From Chryseobacterium tructae (GTDB taxonomy: Bacteria > Bacteroidota > Bacteroidia > Flavobacteriales > Weeksellaceae), in contig NZ_JAUFQR010000001.1 of NCBI RefSeq assembly GCF_030409875.1, forward strand, positions 1,674,001 to 1,738,000: 64,000 bases of DNA. The letters are read 5' to 3'. Below the pieces are notes generated by a model. That model was given only the letters and a program-made list of their open reading frames with translations, was not told the DNA's origin and made no database searches. Shown one piece after another: positions 39,071 to 48,029 of the stretch. Positions within the stretch are counted from its first letter, which is position 1. Each line of letters begins with the position of its first letter. Both the position numbers and the translations under genes were made by a program.

Positions 39071-39124
39071 GCAAGTTGTTTTGAGGCACTAACTCGGTTT
39101 CGAGTGCCTCAAAACACAACTTGC
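39071..39124. repeat. Large inverted repeat, candidate oriT hairpin
   Basis: The arm from 39071 to 39090 (GCAAGTTG...GAGGCACT) pairs with 39103-39124 (AGTGCCTC...CAACTTGC). The right arm has two extra bases near its middle and the loop is 12 bases. Such repeats mark relaxase recognition sites in mobilizable elements. The nic site cannot be placed. Confidence 0.6.
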
Positions 39125-39304
39125 CGTGTTCTGATGAACACAATAATCCGCCCTGCGGGACGGATTGATTTTAACAGGGAAAAACGGATCGATGCCGTTC
39201 CCGTTACCCTCCGATTTGTGAAAAGACTTTTGCATAAATCCGTTAATAAAAATCATTTTACAAAGTAAAGCCCTGTTCACAAAAGTGTTGCTATATACTA
39301 ACCG

Positions 39305-39337
39305 GACAAACACTGCCTTTGAACGCCAAACACTGCC
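39305..39337 (+). repeat. ICE intergenic motif, double copy upstream of traA
   Basis: GACAAACACTGCC (39305-39317), spacer TTTGAACG, then CCAAACACTGCC (39326-39337). The two units are 21 bases apart, two helical turns, so a regulator could bind one face. Other copies are listed in the findings. Confidence 0.5.
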
Positions 39338-39703
39338 ACACATCAAGAAGCGGATAAATCAATCGCTTTATTTGCCGTATAATTTTAGTGCAGGCAGTAA
39401 AAAATGTATTTCAACAAGGAAGAAAATCGGGTCTGCAAAAAGGTAGTTTGGAATAAAAGCATAAGGTTTTAAAAGCATAAAACTATAAAAGTGTAAAAGC
39501 ATAAAAGCGGTAAGGCAATTTACCTCTTGCAAGGTTTACCACTTGCCTAAGAATATACCTGATAAGGCAAAAACGAAAGCAAATAACTGTGCAGGAAAAC
39601 ACCCAAAAGGGAAAGCAGGAATATGGGATTGAGGTAATGTTCAGGTAAACAAATATGCAATCCCGCAAAACAAATAAAATGTGTAACAATAAATTTTTAA
39701 ATA

Positions 39704-40471
39704 ATGGAAACAACAAAGAGAACTTTAAAAATCAGCTTCTCCACCCAAAAGGGCGGTGTGGGAAAATCGACAATGACCACCTTGCTGGCAAGTGTGCTTC
39801 ATTACCGTTTAGGGTTTAATGTGCTGGTAATGGATTGCGACTTTCCGCAACATAGCCTGACCAATATGCGTGAACGGGATAAGAGAACCATAATGCAGAA
39901 CGACTACCACAAAAAAGCTGCAATGAAACAGTTCCAAGCCATCAACAAAAAGGCTTACCCTATTATCAAATGCAAGGCTGAAACGGCTCTGGACAAAGCA
40001 TCGGAATATACAAACCAATCGGCGGTTGTGCCGGATGTGGTTTTCTTCGACCTGCCGGGAACAGCCAATACCAAAGGTGTTCTGACTACTTTAAAAAAAA
40101 TGGATTTTATCTTTTCGCCCATTACTGCCGACCGTTTGGTAGTGGAGAGTACATTGGGCTTTACCAAAGCTTTTCTCGGGCTTCCCCAAACGGATGATGG
40201 CAATGCGGAACAAGAGATTTGGCTGTTCTGGAACCAAGTGGATGGTAGGGAAAAAACAGGTTTGTATGATGCCTATCAAAGTGTAATCAAAGAACTCAAC
40301 CTGCCCATAATGGAAACAAGGATAATGGACAGCAAGCGTTTTCGTAAGGAAACAGACGATACGGGCAATTATGTATTCCGTTCAAGTTTACTACCTGCCG
40401 AACCACAGCTAATGAAAGCAACCAAAATGGATTTGTTTGTTGAGGAATTTTTAAAAATCGTTCATCTGTAA
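39704..40471 (+). CDS. traA: ParA-family ATPase (TraA of CTnDOT-like elements)
   Basis: 255 residues. Deviant Walker A STQKGGVGKSTMTTLLASVL (~12-25), Walker B VLVMDCDFPQHSL and a further VFFDLPGTANTKG. Proteins of this type head the tra operon in Bacteroidetes conjugative elements and probably help position or partition element DNA. Frame intact. The next gene starts 12 bases later. Confidence 0.9.
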   Translation: METTKRTLKISFSTQKGGVGKSTMTTLLASVLHYRLGFNVLVMDCDFPQHSLTNMRERDKRTIMQNDYHKKAAMKQFQAINKKAYPIIKCKAETALDKASEYTNQSAVVPDVVFFDLPGTANTKGVLTTLKKMDFIFSPITADRLVVESTLGFTKAFLGLPQTDDGNAEQEIWLFWNQVDGREKTGLYDAYQSVIKELNLPIMETRIMDSKRFRKETDDTGNYVFRSSLLPAEPQLMKATKMDLFVEEFLKIVHL

Positions 40472-40483
40472 AAAACGCAAATT

Positions 40484-40885
40484 ATGGCATCTGATAACAA
40501 AAACAACGATTTTAAAAAGCCAGATGTTGATGAGGATTACCTTATGAACATTATAAGCGGCGATGAGCTTGCTACTCCGTCAGCCAATAAGCAGCAGGAT
40601 ATTCCAAAGGAAACCAAGCCAAGAGAAAAAGCCCGCAACAGTTCATCAAATAAAGTGGATTATGAGGAAACATTTCTGGTCAATCGGTTTCCGTCAGGGC
40701 GTAATGGCAAGGTAGTTTACATACGTCCTGAATACCACGAAAGATTGCTTCGCATTGTGCAACTGACAAGGGAAGAGCGAACAACGCTCTATTCTTATAT
40801 TGACAATATCCTTGAACAACATTTTAAAGATTACGGGGACGATATTACCCATTATTTCAATGAACATTTTAAACCTATTTTATGA
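40484..40885 (+). CDS. traB: DUF3408 conjugal protein (TraB-like)
   Basis: 133 residues. Disordered charged N-terminus, then the DUF3408 core YEETFLVNRFPSGRNGKVVYIRPEYHERLLRIVQLT, predicted to be DNA-binding of ribbon-helix-helix type. The stop overlaps the next start (TATGATG), and the next gene carries the same domain. Fits the position of traB in CTnDOT. Specific function unknown. Confidence 0.82.
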   Translation: MASDNKNNDFKKPDVDEDYLMNIISGDELATPSANKQQDIPKETKPREKARNSSSNKVDYEETFLVNRFPSGRNGKVVYIRPEYHERLLRIVQLTREERTTLYSYIDNILEQHFKDYGDDITHYFNEHFKPIL

Positions 40886-41193
40886 TGAAAAAAGCAAAGA
40901 AAAATAAGAATGCAGTTGCCCAAAGCAACCATTCTGAAAGTGTAAACGAAAAAGTTCAGGTAACTTATGAAAACGCATTTCTGCAAATGAATAAAACACA
41001 GAAACGAGGCAATAAAAGCATATACCTAAGCCCTGAACATCACGAGCGTTTAACCCGTATTGTACAGATTATAGGCGATGATAAAATGCCCTTGTTTGCC
41101 TATCTCAATAATGTCCTTGACCATCATTTCAGGGTATTTGAGAATATGATTACAAAGGAGTTTAACGAAAAAAACAAATCTCCATTTGAATAA
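40882..41193 (+). CDS. DUF3408 conjugal protein (second copy, TraC-position)
   Basis: 103 residues with the core YENAFLQMNKTQKRGNKSIYLSPEHHERLTRIVQIIGDDKMPLFAYLNNVLDHHF, clearly related to the upstream gene. It overlaps it by four bases. Likely a paired DNA-binding protein of the transfer region. I do not give a symbol because the traC assignment rests only on position. Confidence 0.8.
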   Translation: MMKKAKKNKNAVAQSNHSESVNEKVQVTYENAFLQMNKTQKRGNKSIYLSPEHHERLTRIVQIIGDDKMPLFAYLNNVLDHHFRVFENMITKEFNEKNKSPFE

Positions 41194-41205
41194 TTATCTG
41201 ATGTT

Positions 41206-41841
41206 ATGGAAATAGTAATTGTGATATGCCTGCTGATAGTTATTGCCCTGCTTTTGCAGGACAAGATTGTCATTAAAAGAAAGTCGGAACAAAAGCCGAT
41301 GCAGAAAAAAGTTAATCCAAATCTGCCCGATATTATGGGTCAGCCCAAGCCTGTAAGAAGCCTTTCAGTGCCAAACACTGCCAATGAAAGCCAAATAGAG
41401 GAACGGGAGATAAATCCCGATAATTTAGACATAGAATACGACGAAAATGAAAACGTCGGTGTTCAAATTCCGCAGGAAGAGCTGGACGAAGTTTTTAGCA
41501 ATATGCCTGATTTTGAAGAAGAGGAAGAAGAATGGAACAGGTACGGAATATCTGGTAGCGATGACAGTCTTGCCCAAGGGGTTACCTACGACGAACTAAG
41601 CTCCATAGAGGCTTTGCTCCAAAAAGAAAATTTGGAACAGGCTCAAAAGGAAACCGCGGTGGCGATAGTTCAAAGATTACAGGGTACTGAATTATTCAGC
41701 CTATTAGAAAATTCCATTGAGGGTGCATCCCGAAGAATAGCCGAGCTTTTGGATAGCACGCTTGCTACAGAAACGGATGCTGGTTCTTCCACTTTGCGGA
41801 AAAATGATTTGAATGACTTTGACATTGGGGAGTTTGTCTGA
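41206..41841 (+). CDS. TraD-like conjugal protein with N-terminal membrane anchor
   Basis: 211 residues. A membrane helix (IVIVICLLIVIALLLQDKIVI) is followed by an acidic, mostly disordered stretch (EEEEEEW) and a C-terminal conserved part (SIEALLQKENLEQAQKETAVAIVQRLQGTELFSLLENSIEGASRRIAELLD). The position after two DUF3408 genes matches traD of this element family. One copy of the ICE motif CCAAACACTGCC lies inside it (41371-41382), possibly by chance. A hairpin spans its stop. Confidence 0.75.
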   Translation: MEIVIVICLLIVIALLLQDKIVIKRKSEQKPMQKKVNPNLPDIMGQPKPVRSLSVPNTANESQIEEREINPDNLDIEYDENENVGVQIPQEELDEVFSNMPDFEEEEEEWNRYGISGSDDSLAQGVTYDELSSIEALLQKENLEQAQKETAVAIVQRLQGTELFSLLENSIEGASRRIAELLDSTLATETDAGSSTLRKNDLNDFDIGEFV

Positions 41842-41854
41842 AGGGCAACTCCCC
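41827..41854 (+). terminator. Terminator overlapping the traD-like stop
   Basis: Perfect eight-base arms GGGGAGTT (41827-41834) and AACTCCCC (41847-41854), then TTTATTG. It should limit read-through to the unknown module genes. Confidence 0.6.
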
Positions 41855-41884
41855 TTTATTGTTTAATGATTAATATAGAATATT

Positions 41885-42696
41885 ATGGAAAGGAAATTAC
41901 CCACAATACTTATTGAAGGAACAGAGTTCATCATTGATGTAAACAGATTAGAATTTCGGGAGAAAGCTGATGAAAGAAACATTTGTCACTTCATTTGATG
42001 AAAGATATTGAGGGAGGGTATCAATTTAGCTATGGACTGCAAAGCAAGAATACACCCAACATCTGGACGGATGAAAAGAGTATTACAGTAAAAATACCCG
42101 AACTGGTGGAGCTTGATCCTCTTGGAATGTCAACTAAGTACAAAATTCCTTTAGAACAGTTGAGAGGCAAGACAGACTTTGAGATTATGGTTAACCAGTA
42201 CGCCTTTGATAGGCGTATGGAGAAAGGTCAACTTCCTACCATAGATATAGCCGGTGAAATTTTCCAAGTGGAGTTGGATAAAGATAAACTTATTCCCAAA
42301 GCTGATCCGTTTGCACATGGCATCGATATACCATCATTTGGAAATCCAGACCACATTATTGGAGATTACACCTTTGCTTATGATCCTATAAAAAGGGAAA
42401 TCGTAGAGCTGGACTATCTGAAAATTTTGGAATTGCCGAAGGATTTAATAGCAATCAATCTGCCTTATGCTTTTCGGCTTGATCCGATCGGATGGAATAT
42501 AAACCTTAACAGAGACCCTAAATGGGGATTGAAGACAATAGATTTTAAAATGGAACATCAATCACCGAAAATACCTTGGGAAAAGACAGACCTGCCTGAA
42601 ATCATAAAGGAAAACCTCGAAGAGTTAAGAAAAAAACAAGCAGAACAAAAGAAGAATATCCCTCAACAGCCTACAAAAAAAGGAAGAAGGATGTAA
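41885..42696 (+). pseudogene. Unknown ICE protein with one ~250-residue module, frameshifted
   Basis: Restored length about 270 residues. It starts MERKLPTILIEGTEFIIDVNRLEFREKADERN. One T added at 41982-41984 joins this to LSLHLMKDIEGGYQFSYGLQSKN. The module then has ELVELDPLGMSTKYKIPLEQL, LPTIDIAGEIFQVELDKDKLIPK and a C-terminal LPYAFRLDPIGWN, ending in a basic tail (PTKKGRRM). No known domain. The same module occurs twice in the next gene. It stands between traD-like and traE positions; function unknown. Confidence 0.65.
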
Positions 42697-42708
42697 ATGT
42701 GATGAACA

Positions 42709-44360
42709 ATGGGAAGAGAACTGCCGGAAATTGAAATCAAGGGAACTGCATTTATTGTCGATGTTCTCAAAGAAGAGTTAAGGGAAAAAGCCAACCCTGA
42801 AAATGCGATGCGAATAAAGCTCATGCACTACGCAGGTGAAAGAGGCTACTCGTTTCATTATGATCTGAATAAAAAGAATTTCCCTGACATTGACCGGATA
42901 ATTGAATTTGGTTTACCTCAAGGTACGCCCGAGATCAGGATACCGGAACTAAAGAGCATGGATGCAGTGGGCATGGCTAAAAAATATAACGTTAGTCTAG
43001 AAGCGGTGAAAGCAAAGGGAGACTTTGAACTGTCGATAAAGCCGGGAAGTTTACACGATCTGCGTCTGAATAAAGGCATATTGCCGACACTTGATATTGC
43101 AGGTCATACATTCTATGTTGATCTACAGATGAACAAACTACGGCCAAAGGACGACTTTAAATCCAAAGGCATCAACTTCACGGAAATAAAAGACTATTAT
43201 GACCGTGATAGACGGGCATTTGTCATTCCATATAATCCTACTACCCGCGAATTTCAACAAGACGATGTTTCAGCACTGACTGAACTGCCCAAAGATATTA
43301 TTATTGTGCAGTTCCCCGGTCAGTATGATTTGGATATAGTGGGATGGGATAAAAAGCATGGAAACAGCCTTACCACCCAATACCTGAAGCAAATGCACTT
43401 TGAAGCCAGAACCCTGCCCTGGGCGGAAACCAATCTGATAGAACATATAAAGCGCAATGTTTCGGAACAGCTATTGCCAAAAGACGAATATGTCGTTAAT
43501 GAGCCAAAGGATCATCTTTATAGAATAGCCACTGATACAGAAAGGAAACTTCCAATATATAAGATAGACGGCGTAGAATTTATTGTGGATGTCAATCAGT
43601 TGGAATTGCGTGGAAAAGACAACCCGAAAAATGTGATTTCTATAAGGGATATGGAAGAACTGCCAACAGAAGGCTATAAATTTTGGTTCAGCCCAAAGAG
43701 CAAAGGTCTGACAAAATACTCTGAATGGGAAGCAAAATATATTGAAATACCCGATTTTGTGAAACTTGATCCGATAGGCATGGCAAAGAAACACAACATT
43801 TCCGAAGATCGGATAGTGCAAATGGACGATTTCATATTAATGGTCAATCAAGATGCGTTTGATAAAATTGCCAATAGAAGGATTTTACCAACCATAGATA
43901 TCGCAGGGCATACCTTTTACATCGACTTGTTAAACGATAGGTTACAACCTAAAGACGATGTTTGGTCACGGGGCATCATTTTTTCAGAACTCAATTATTA
44001 TCATTCGCACAAAGACAACACCTTTACCATTCCTTACAACCAAAGAACACATACCTTTCAGGAAGTGAGCCTCAATGTAAAGGAAATTCCCGAAGACCTT
44101 ATTGTAATACAAATTCCCGGCAAGCGTACTCTTGATCCCATTGGACAGAATAAGGCAGGGAACTTAAATAATTCGGACTTTCTAAAAAAGAGGGAGTGCA
44201 TCTGCAACATGAAGCCAAAGTAATACCTTGGCATCAGACCCGATTTGCGGAAACCATCAAGCGTAATTATACGCAGCAGATAAAACCAGAGCAAAAACCT
44301 ATCATTAGTCAACCACAGGAAAAAGAAACAATAAGTAAAAGAAAAGGTCGTAGAATGTAA
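42709..44360 (+). pseudogene. Unknown ICE protein with two tandem ~250-residue modules, frameshifted
   Basis: Restored length about 550 residues. Each module has KIDGVEFIVDVNQLELRGK-type start, a DP(I/V)GMAKK-type centre (DAVGMAKKYN, DPIGMAKKHN), LPTLDIAGHTFYVDLQMNKLRPKDDF, and an ending with LPKDIIIVQFPG. The second module is interrupted at 44184-44189: one A added gives KKEGVHLQHEAKVIPWHQTRFAETIKRN to the stop at 44360, with a basic tail KGRRM as in the preceding gene. No family recognised. The repeated DIAG-TFY-DL motif suggests a structural or ligand-binding repeat. Confidence 0.65.
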
Positions 44361-44418
44361 CTATGAAAGAAACGACTTCGACCTAGCGAAAACGTAATTT
44401 GGGGAATTTGATATCGGG

Positions 44419-44450
44419 GGAGTTTGCGTGAGCAAGCTCCCTTCTTGTTT
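44419..44450 (+). terminator. Terminator before the defence island
   Basis: GGGAGTTTGC and GCAAGCTCCC form ten-base arms with one mismatch and a GTGA loop (44419-44442), then TTCTTGTTT. Confidence 0.6.
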
Positions 44451-44552
44451 CGCTAAGAGTTTCTTGAAATACTCTCAAAATTTATCTGACCTACTTTGTT
44501 TGTATTGTTTATAATATTAAATTCGCACTGTATGCTCATTAAATAGCACTAT

Positions 44553-44756
44553 ATGAAAATCAACAGACTAAAGGTTATATTGGTCGAACAATCTAAGACT
44601 AGTAAATGGCTAGCCAAAGAGCTGGGTAAAAGTGAAAGCACTGTGTCAAGATGGTGCACTAATGAAATACAACCGTCTGTTGAAACATTAGCTCAAATTG
44701 CACAGCTTTTAAAAGTGGATATTAAAGAGTTTTTAAACTCAACAGAGCTAAGTTAA
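44553..44756 (+). CDS. XRE-family helix-turn-helix regulator of the defence island
   Basis: 67 residues, an entire XRE/Cro-type HTH: LKVILVEQSKTSKWLAKELGKSESTVSRWCTNEIQPSVETLAQIAQLLKVDIKEFL. Small proteins like this act as controllers of restriction-modification systems, timing methylase and nuclease expression. It is the first gene of the island and lies 74 bases before hsdS. A perfect eight-base-arm hairpin directly before hsdS (44808-44826) may be its target or a translation control. Confidence 0.85.
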   Translation: MKINRLKVILVEQSKTSKWLAKELGKSESTVSRWCTNEIQPSVETLAQIAQLLKVDIKEFLNSTELS

Positions 44757-44807
44757 CTATTACCTCAAATTGATGTCTGGGGTAAAATGTATCAAATTTA
44801 TAAAGAC

Positions 44808-44826
44808 AAATCTTTTGGAAAGATTT
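44808..44826. promoter_or_regulatory. Hairpin/operator directly upstream of hsdS
   Basis: AAATCTTT (44808-44815), TGG, AAAGATTT (44819-44826), ending four bases before the hsdS ATG. It could be an operator for the XRE protein or a hairpin that hides the ribosome binding site. Confidence 0.45.
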
Positions 44827-44830
44827 AAAA

Positions 44831-46528
44831 ATGAAAGAACAACAAGAAAAATATAATTTACCTGAAGGTTGGGCATGGACTACTATAGGAGAAATAGCAT
44901 TACTATCTAGTGGAGGTACGCCAGATAGAGGGAATCACAGCTATTATAATGGTGATATTCCTTGGGTAAAATCTGGCGAATTGAATCATGGTACAATAAT
45001 TAAAACTGAAGAGACAATAACCCAAGAAGCGATTGAAAATTCTAGTGCTAAAATAGTTCCTTCAGGAACATTACTAATCGCTTTATATGGATCAACAGTA
45101 GGAAAATTAGCATTCTTAGGAATAGATGCTACAACAAATCAAGCTGTTGCTGCTCTAAAAACAACAAGTAGCTTTGAAAGTAAATATCTATATTATTATT
45201 TGTTACATAATAGAGAGAGGCTTTTACAGAAAAGAGTTGGTGGAGCACAGCCTAATATTAGCCAAAAGATACTACAAGTATTTCCTATTCCTATATCTAC
45301 TTTAAAAGAACAACGAGTAATAATTCAACAAATAGAATCATTATTTAGTAAGCTTGATGATGCTGAAAAGGGATTAAAAAAAGCAATTGACAGCTTGAAA
45401 ATTTATAGACAGGCAGTCTTGAAAAATGCCATTGAAGGTGTATTGACTAAGAATTGGAGGCAGGATTTATCTATGGATGCTCATCAGGAATTGACAAATA
45501 TAAAGAGAAAGAGAAAAGAGAAATATGATGCGGAGATAGAAAACAAAAAAAGGAAAAAGATCAAAATTGATTTTGAATTTGATTATAAAAGAGATGATGA
45601 AATTTATAGTTGGGCAATATCTAGTTTAGATAATTTAGTTAATATGAATGCCAGAATTGGTTGGCGAGGATTGACAAAGAAGGAGTATACTAATGAAGGA
45701 GCTCTTTTTCTTTCCGTCCACTCTTTAAATTATGGGAAAAATGTTGTTTTTAAAGATGCGAATTTTGTTTCAATCGAGCGATATGAAGAAAGTTCAGAGA
45801 TACAATTGAAAATAAATGATATTTTACTATGCAAAGATGGGGCTGGTATTGGTAAAGTAGGAATTATTAAAAAGCTGCCTGGTAAAGCCACTGTAAACTC
45901 TTCATTATTAGTCATAGATTCAAGAGAGGTCTTCAATCCAGATTTTTTATATTATTTCTTTCTCGGTCCTAATATGCAACGTTTGGTGAATGAAAAAATA
46001 TCTGGAAGTGCTATTCCGCATCTATTTCAAAAAGACATAAAGAAATTCAAATTAAAGGTTCCTCCTATATTAGAACAAGATAAGATTGTCGAAATATTAG
46101 AATCGAGATTTACTTTAGTTGATAATTTAGAAAAATCCGCACAAAATGTTTTGAAGGAAATTATTGCGCTTAGACATTCAATTCTAAAAAAGGCATTTGA
46201 GGGTAGACTTGTTAACTATATTTCAAATGGATCCATAGAAGATTTGTTGAAAGATATACAAGAAGAAAAAAGATTATATCTTGAAAAGCAAAAAGAAATA
46301 AATCTTAACAAACCAAAAGAAAAGAAAAAAATGGAAGAGAAAAAATCCATACTTGAAATTTTGAAAGAATCTAATACACCAATATCTGCTCAAGAGTTGT
46401 GGGAAAAATCAACGAGCGATGGAGATATTGAACGATTCTACAGTGAAATAAAAGAAATTTACTATCAAATTGATGAGTTGAAATCAGAGACAGAATCACT
46501 TTTAACTTTAAAAGATGAAAATAAATAA
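44831..46528 (+). CDS. hsdS: Type I restriction-modification specificity subunit HsdS with C-terminal extension
   Basis: 565 residues. Two target-recognition domains: the first from LPEGWAWTTIGEIALLSSGGTPDRG to ~200, the second from YSWAISSLDNLVNMNARIGWRGLTKKEY to ~440. They are separated by helical spacers (KQAVLKNAIEG..., SILKKAFEGRLV). Each should read half of a bipartite DNA site. The last ~95 residues (from about 470: LLKDIQEEKRLYLEKQKEI, then SILEILKESNTPISAQELWEKSTS) are extra to ordinary HsdS and look like a coiled coil plus a small winged-helix-like domain. It overlaps the ATPase gene by 14 bases. The extension may dock the ATPase-HNH pair. Confidence 0.92.
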   Translation: MKEQQEKYNLPEGWAWTTIGEIALLSSGGTPDRGNHSYYNGDIPWVKSGELNHGTIIKTEETITQEAIENSSAKIVPSGTLLIALYGSTVGKLAFLGIDATTNQAVAALKTTSSFESKYLYYYLLHNRERLLQKRVGGAQPNISQKILQVFPIPISTLKEQRVIIQQIESLFSKLDDAEKGLKKAIDSLKIYRQAVLKNAIEGVLTKNWRQDLSMDAHQELTNIKRKRKEKYDAEIENKKRKKIKIDFEFDYKRDDEIYSWAISSLDNLVNMNARIGWRGLTKKEYTNEGALFLSVHSLNYGKNVVFKDANFVSIERYEESSEIQLKINDILLCKDGAGIGKVGIIKKLPGKATVNSSLLVIDSREVFNPDFLYYFFLGPNMQRLVNEKISGSAIPHLFQKDIKKFKLKVPPILEQDKIVEILESRFTLVDNLEKSAQNVLKEIIALRHSILKKAFEGRLVNYISNGSIEDLLKDIQEEKRLYLEKQKEINLNKPKEKKKMEEKKSILEILKESNTPISAQELWEKSTSDGDIERFYSEIKEIYYQIDELKSETESLLTLKDENK

Positions 46529-48029
46529 CGTACAAATAAAAGGTAGATTCAAGAATCTGGAAGATTTTTATTTTGATTTTGGTGAAAATTCCATGGAGAC
46601 AGTATTGCTTGGATTAAATGCTACTGGTAAGTCTAATTTTATGGAGGCGTTGGTTATCATCTTTAGAGATTTAGATCTGGAAAGAGTTCCAATGTTACAT
46701 AAGCAAAGTCAACCTTTTGAATATAAGATTAAATATACCTGTCGTGACAAAGTTATAGAAGTTGATTATTCAGTAAAAACAGGATATACTTTCTGTATAG
46801 ATGGTGAAAAATTGAAATCAAAAACACAGTTTTTCAAAAACAAAAATGAATATTTACCGAGCCATGTTTTTGTTTACTACTCGGGTTTAAGTGAGCGTTT
46901 AAAATCTTTGTACGCAGATCACAAGATTCAGCAATTCAAGAAAATGATGGATCCAAAATCTAAATATGAGGACTTTAAAGAAATGCCTCGTATTTTCTTA
47001 GTTGAGCCAATTCATGCCAGTTTTGCTTTAATCGCTTTTTATTTATTTGACGAGAAAGAGAAAGAAACTATTGATTTTTTAAAAAGAGAACTTAATATAG
47101 TAGATTTTGGTTCAGCGCTTTTTATGCTAAAGCAACCTAATTGGTCTAAATCTCGTAAAGATCCGGATCATTTTTGGAATACAGCAGGCTTAGTTCGAAG
47201 GTTCATTGAAGATTTGTGGAATTTTTCTATTGTACCAATGTTTTACAAGGAAACTGTGAGAGGAGCTTTAAATAAAAGAGAAACACTAAACAGGCTCTTT
47301 CTTTTCTTGAAAGATAAAGAAGCTATCAGAGCATTTGTCGAGATGAAATATGAAAATAAGATAACCCTATTTAATGCTTTATGCAGTCTTCATTATTCTG
47401 AATTAGTAGAGGATCAGGATGTCAGGATAAAAGTTTTAAAAGAACACGTTGAAGACGAATTGGCTATGGGTGAACTTAGTGAAGGTGAAAAGCAATTAAT
47501 TACAGTTCTTGGCCTACTTAAATTCACAAAAGATGATGAAGCACTTATTCTTCTCGATGAGCCGGATACTCATTTGAATCCGTTATGGAAATGGAAATAC
47601 CTGGAGTTTTTAGAAAATGTAGTTAGTAAATCTGCTAAGACACAAATCGTTTTTTGTACGCATGATCCATTAGTTATAGGTGGATTAGATAAAGAACAAA
47701 TACGTGTCTTTAAAAAAAATGAGAACTTAGAAACGATTGTAGTAGAGCCAGATATAAGCCCTAGGGGCTTAGGAGTTGCTGGTATTTTAACAAGTCCACT
47801 ATTTGGAATGCCAACGACCCTTGACAGAGCAACAAATGAATTGTTAGAAGAGAGAAATTTATTACTGTATAAACAAAGTAAGGGTAATTTCACTGATGCT
47901 GATCAAAAAAGGCTTAAAGAACTTTTTGAAGTTTTGAGTAATGAGGGATTTAACTACACATTTAAAGATCCTGATTTTTCTGAATTTATTGCAAAAAAAA
48001 TGGATAATCAAAATGCGAAAGACTCATGA
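46515..48029 (+). CDS. PtuA-like ABC-type ATPase (restriction-associated AAA ATPase)
   Basis: 504 residues. Walker A GLNATGKSNFMEAL (~33), ABC signature LSEGEKQL, Walker B ALILLDEPDTHLNP (~345) and switch His in IVFCTHDP. This matches Septu PtuA and the restriction-system-associated AAA ATPases. PtuA forms a filament or hexamer that controls its HNH partner. It overlaps hsdS by 14 bases and the HNH gene by ATGA, so the three are translationally coupled. No frame error. Confidence 0.88.
   Translation: MKINNVQIKGRFKNLEDFYFDFGENSMETVLLGLNATGKSNFMEALVIIFRDLDLERVPMLHKQSQPFEYKIKYTCRDKVIEVDYSVKTGYTFCIDGEKLKSKTQFFKNKNEYLPSHVFVYYSGLSERLKSLYADHKIQQFKKMMDPKSKYEDFKEMPRIFLVEPIHASFALIAFYLFDEKEKETIDFLKRELNIVDFGSALFMLKQPNWSKSRKDPDHFWNTAGLVRRFIEDLWNFSIVPMFYKETVRGALNKRETLNRLFLFLKDKEAIRAFVEMKYENKITLFNALCSLHYSELVEDQDVRIKVLKEHVEDELAMGELSEGEKQLITVLGLLKFTKDDEALILLDEPDTHLNPLWKWKYLEFLENVVSKSAKTQIVFCTHDPLVIGGLDKEQIRVFKKNENLETIVVEPDISPRGLGVAGILTSPLFGMPTTLDRATNELLEERNLLLYKQSKGNFTDADQKRLKELFEVLSNEGFNYTFKDPDFSEFIAKKMDNQNAKDS

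Larger units (their letters stand above)
39004..39703. other. Probable oriT and divergent promoter region
   Basis: 700 bases without a convincing gene, between mobA (minus) and traA (plus). It contains a large inverted repeat (39071-39124), the ICE motif (39305-39337), and an AT-rich tract with several AAAAGCATAA units (around 39456, 39471 and 39496). The plus- and minus-strand frames here lack family signals and are rejected. The position next to mobA, together with the hairpin, makes this the best candidate for the transfer origin. Confidence 0.6.
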
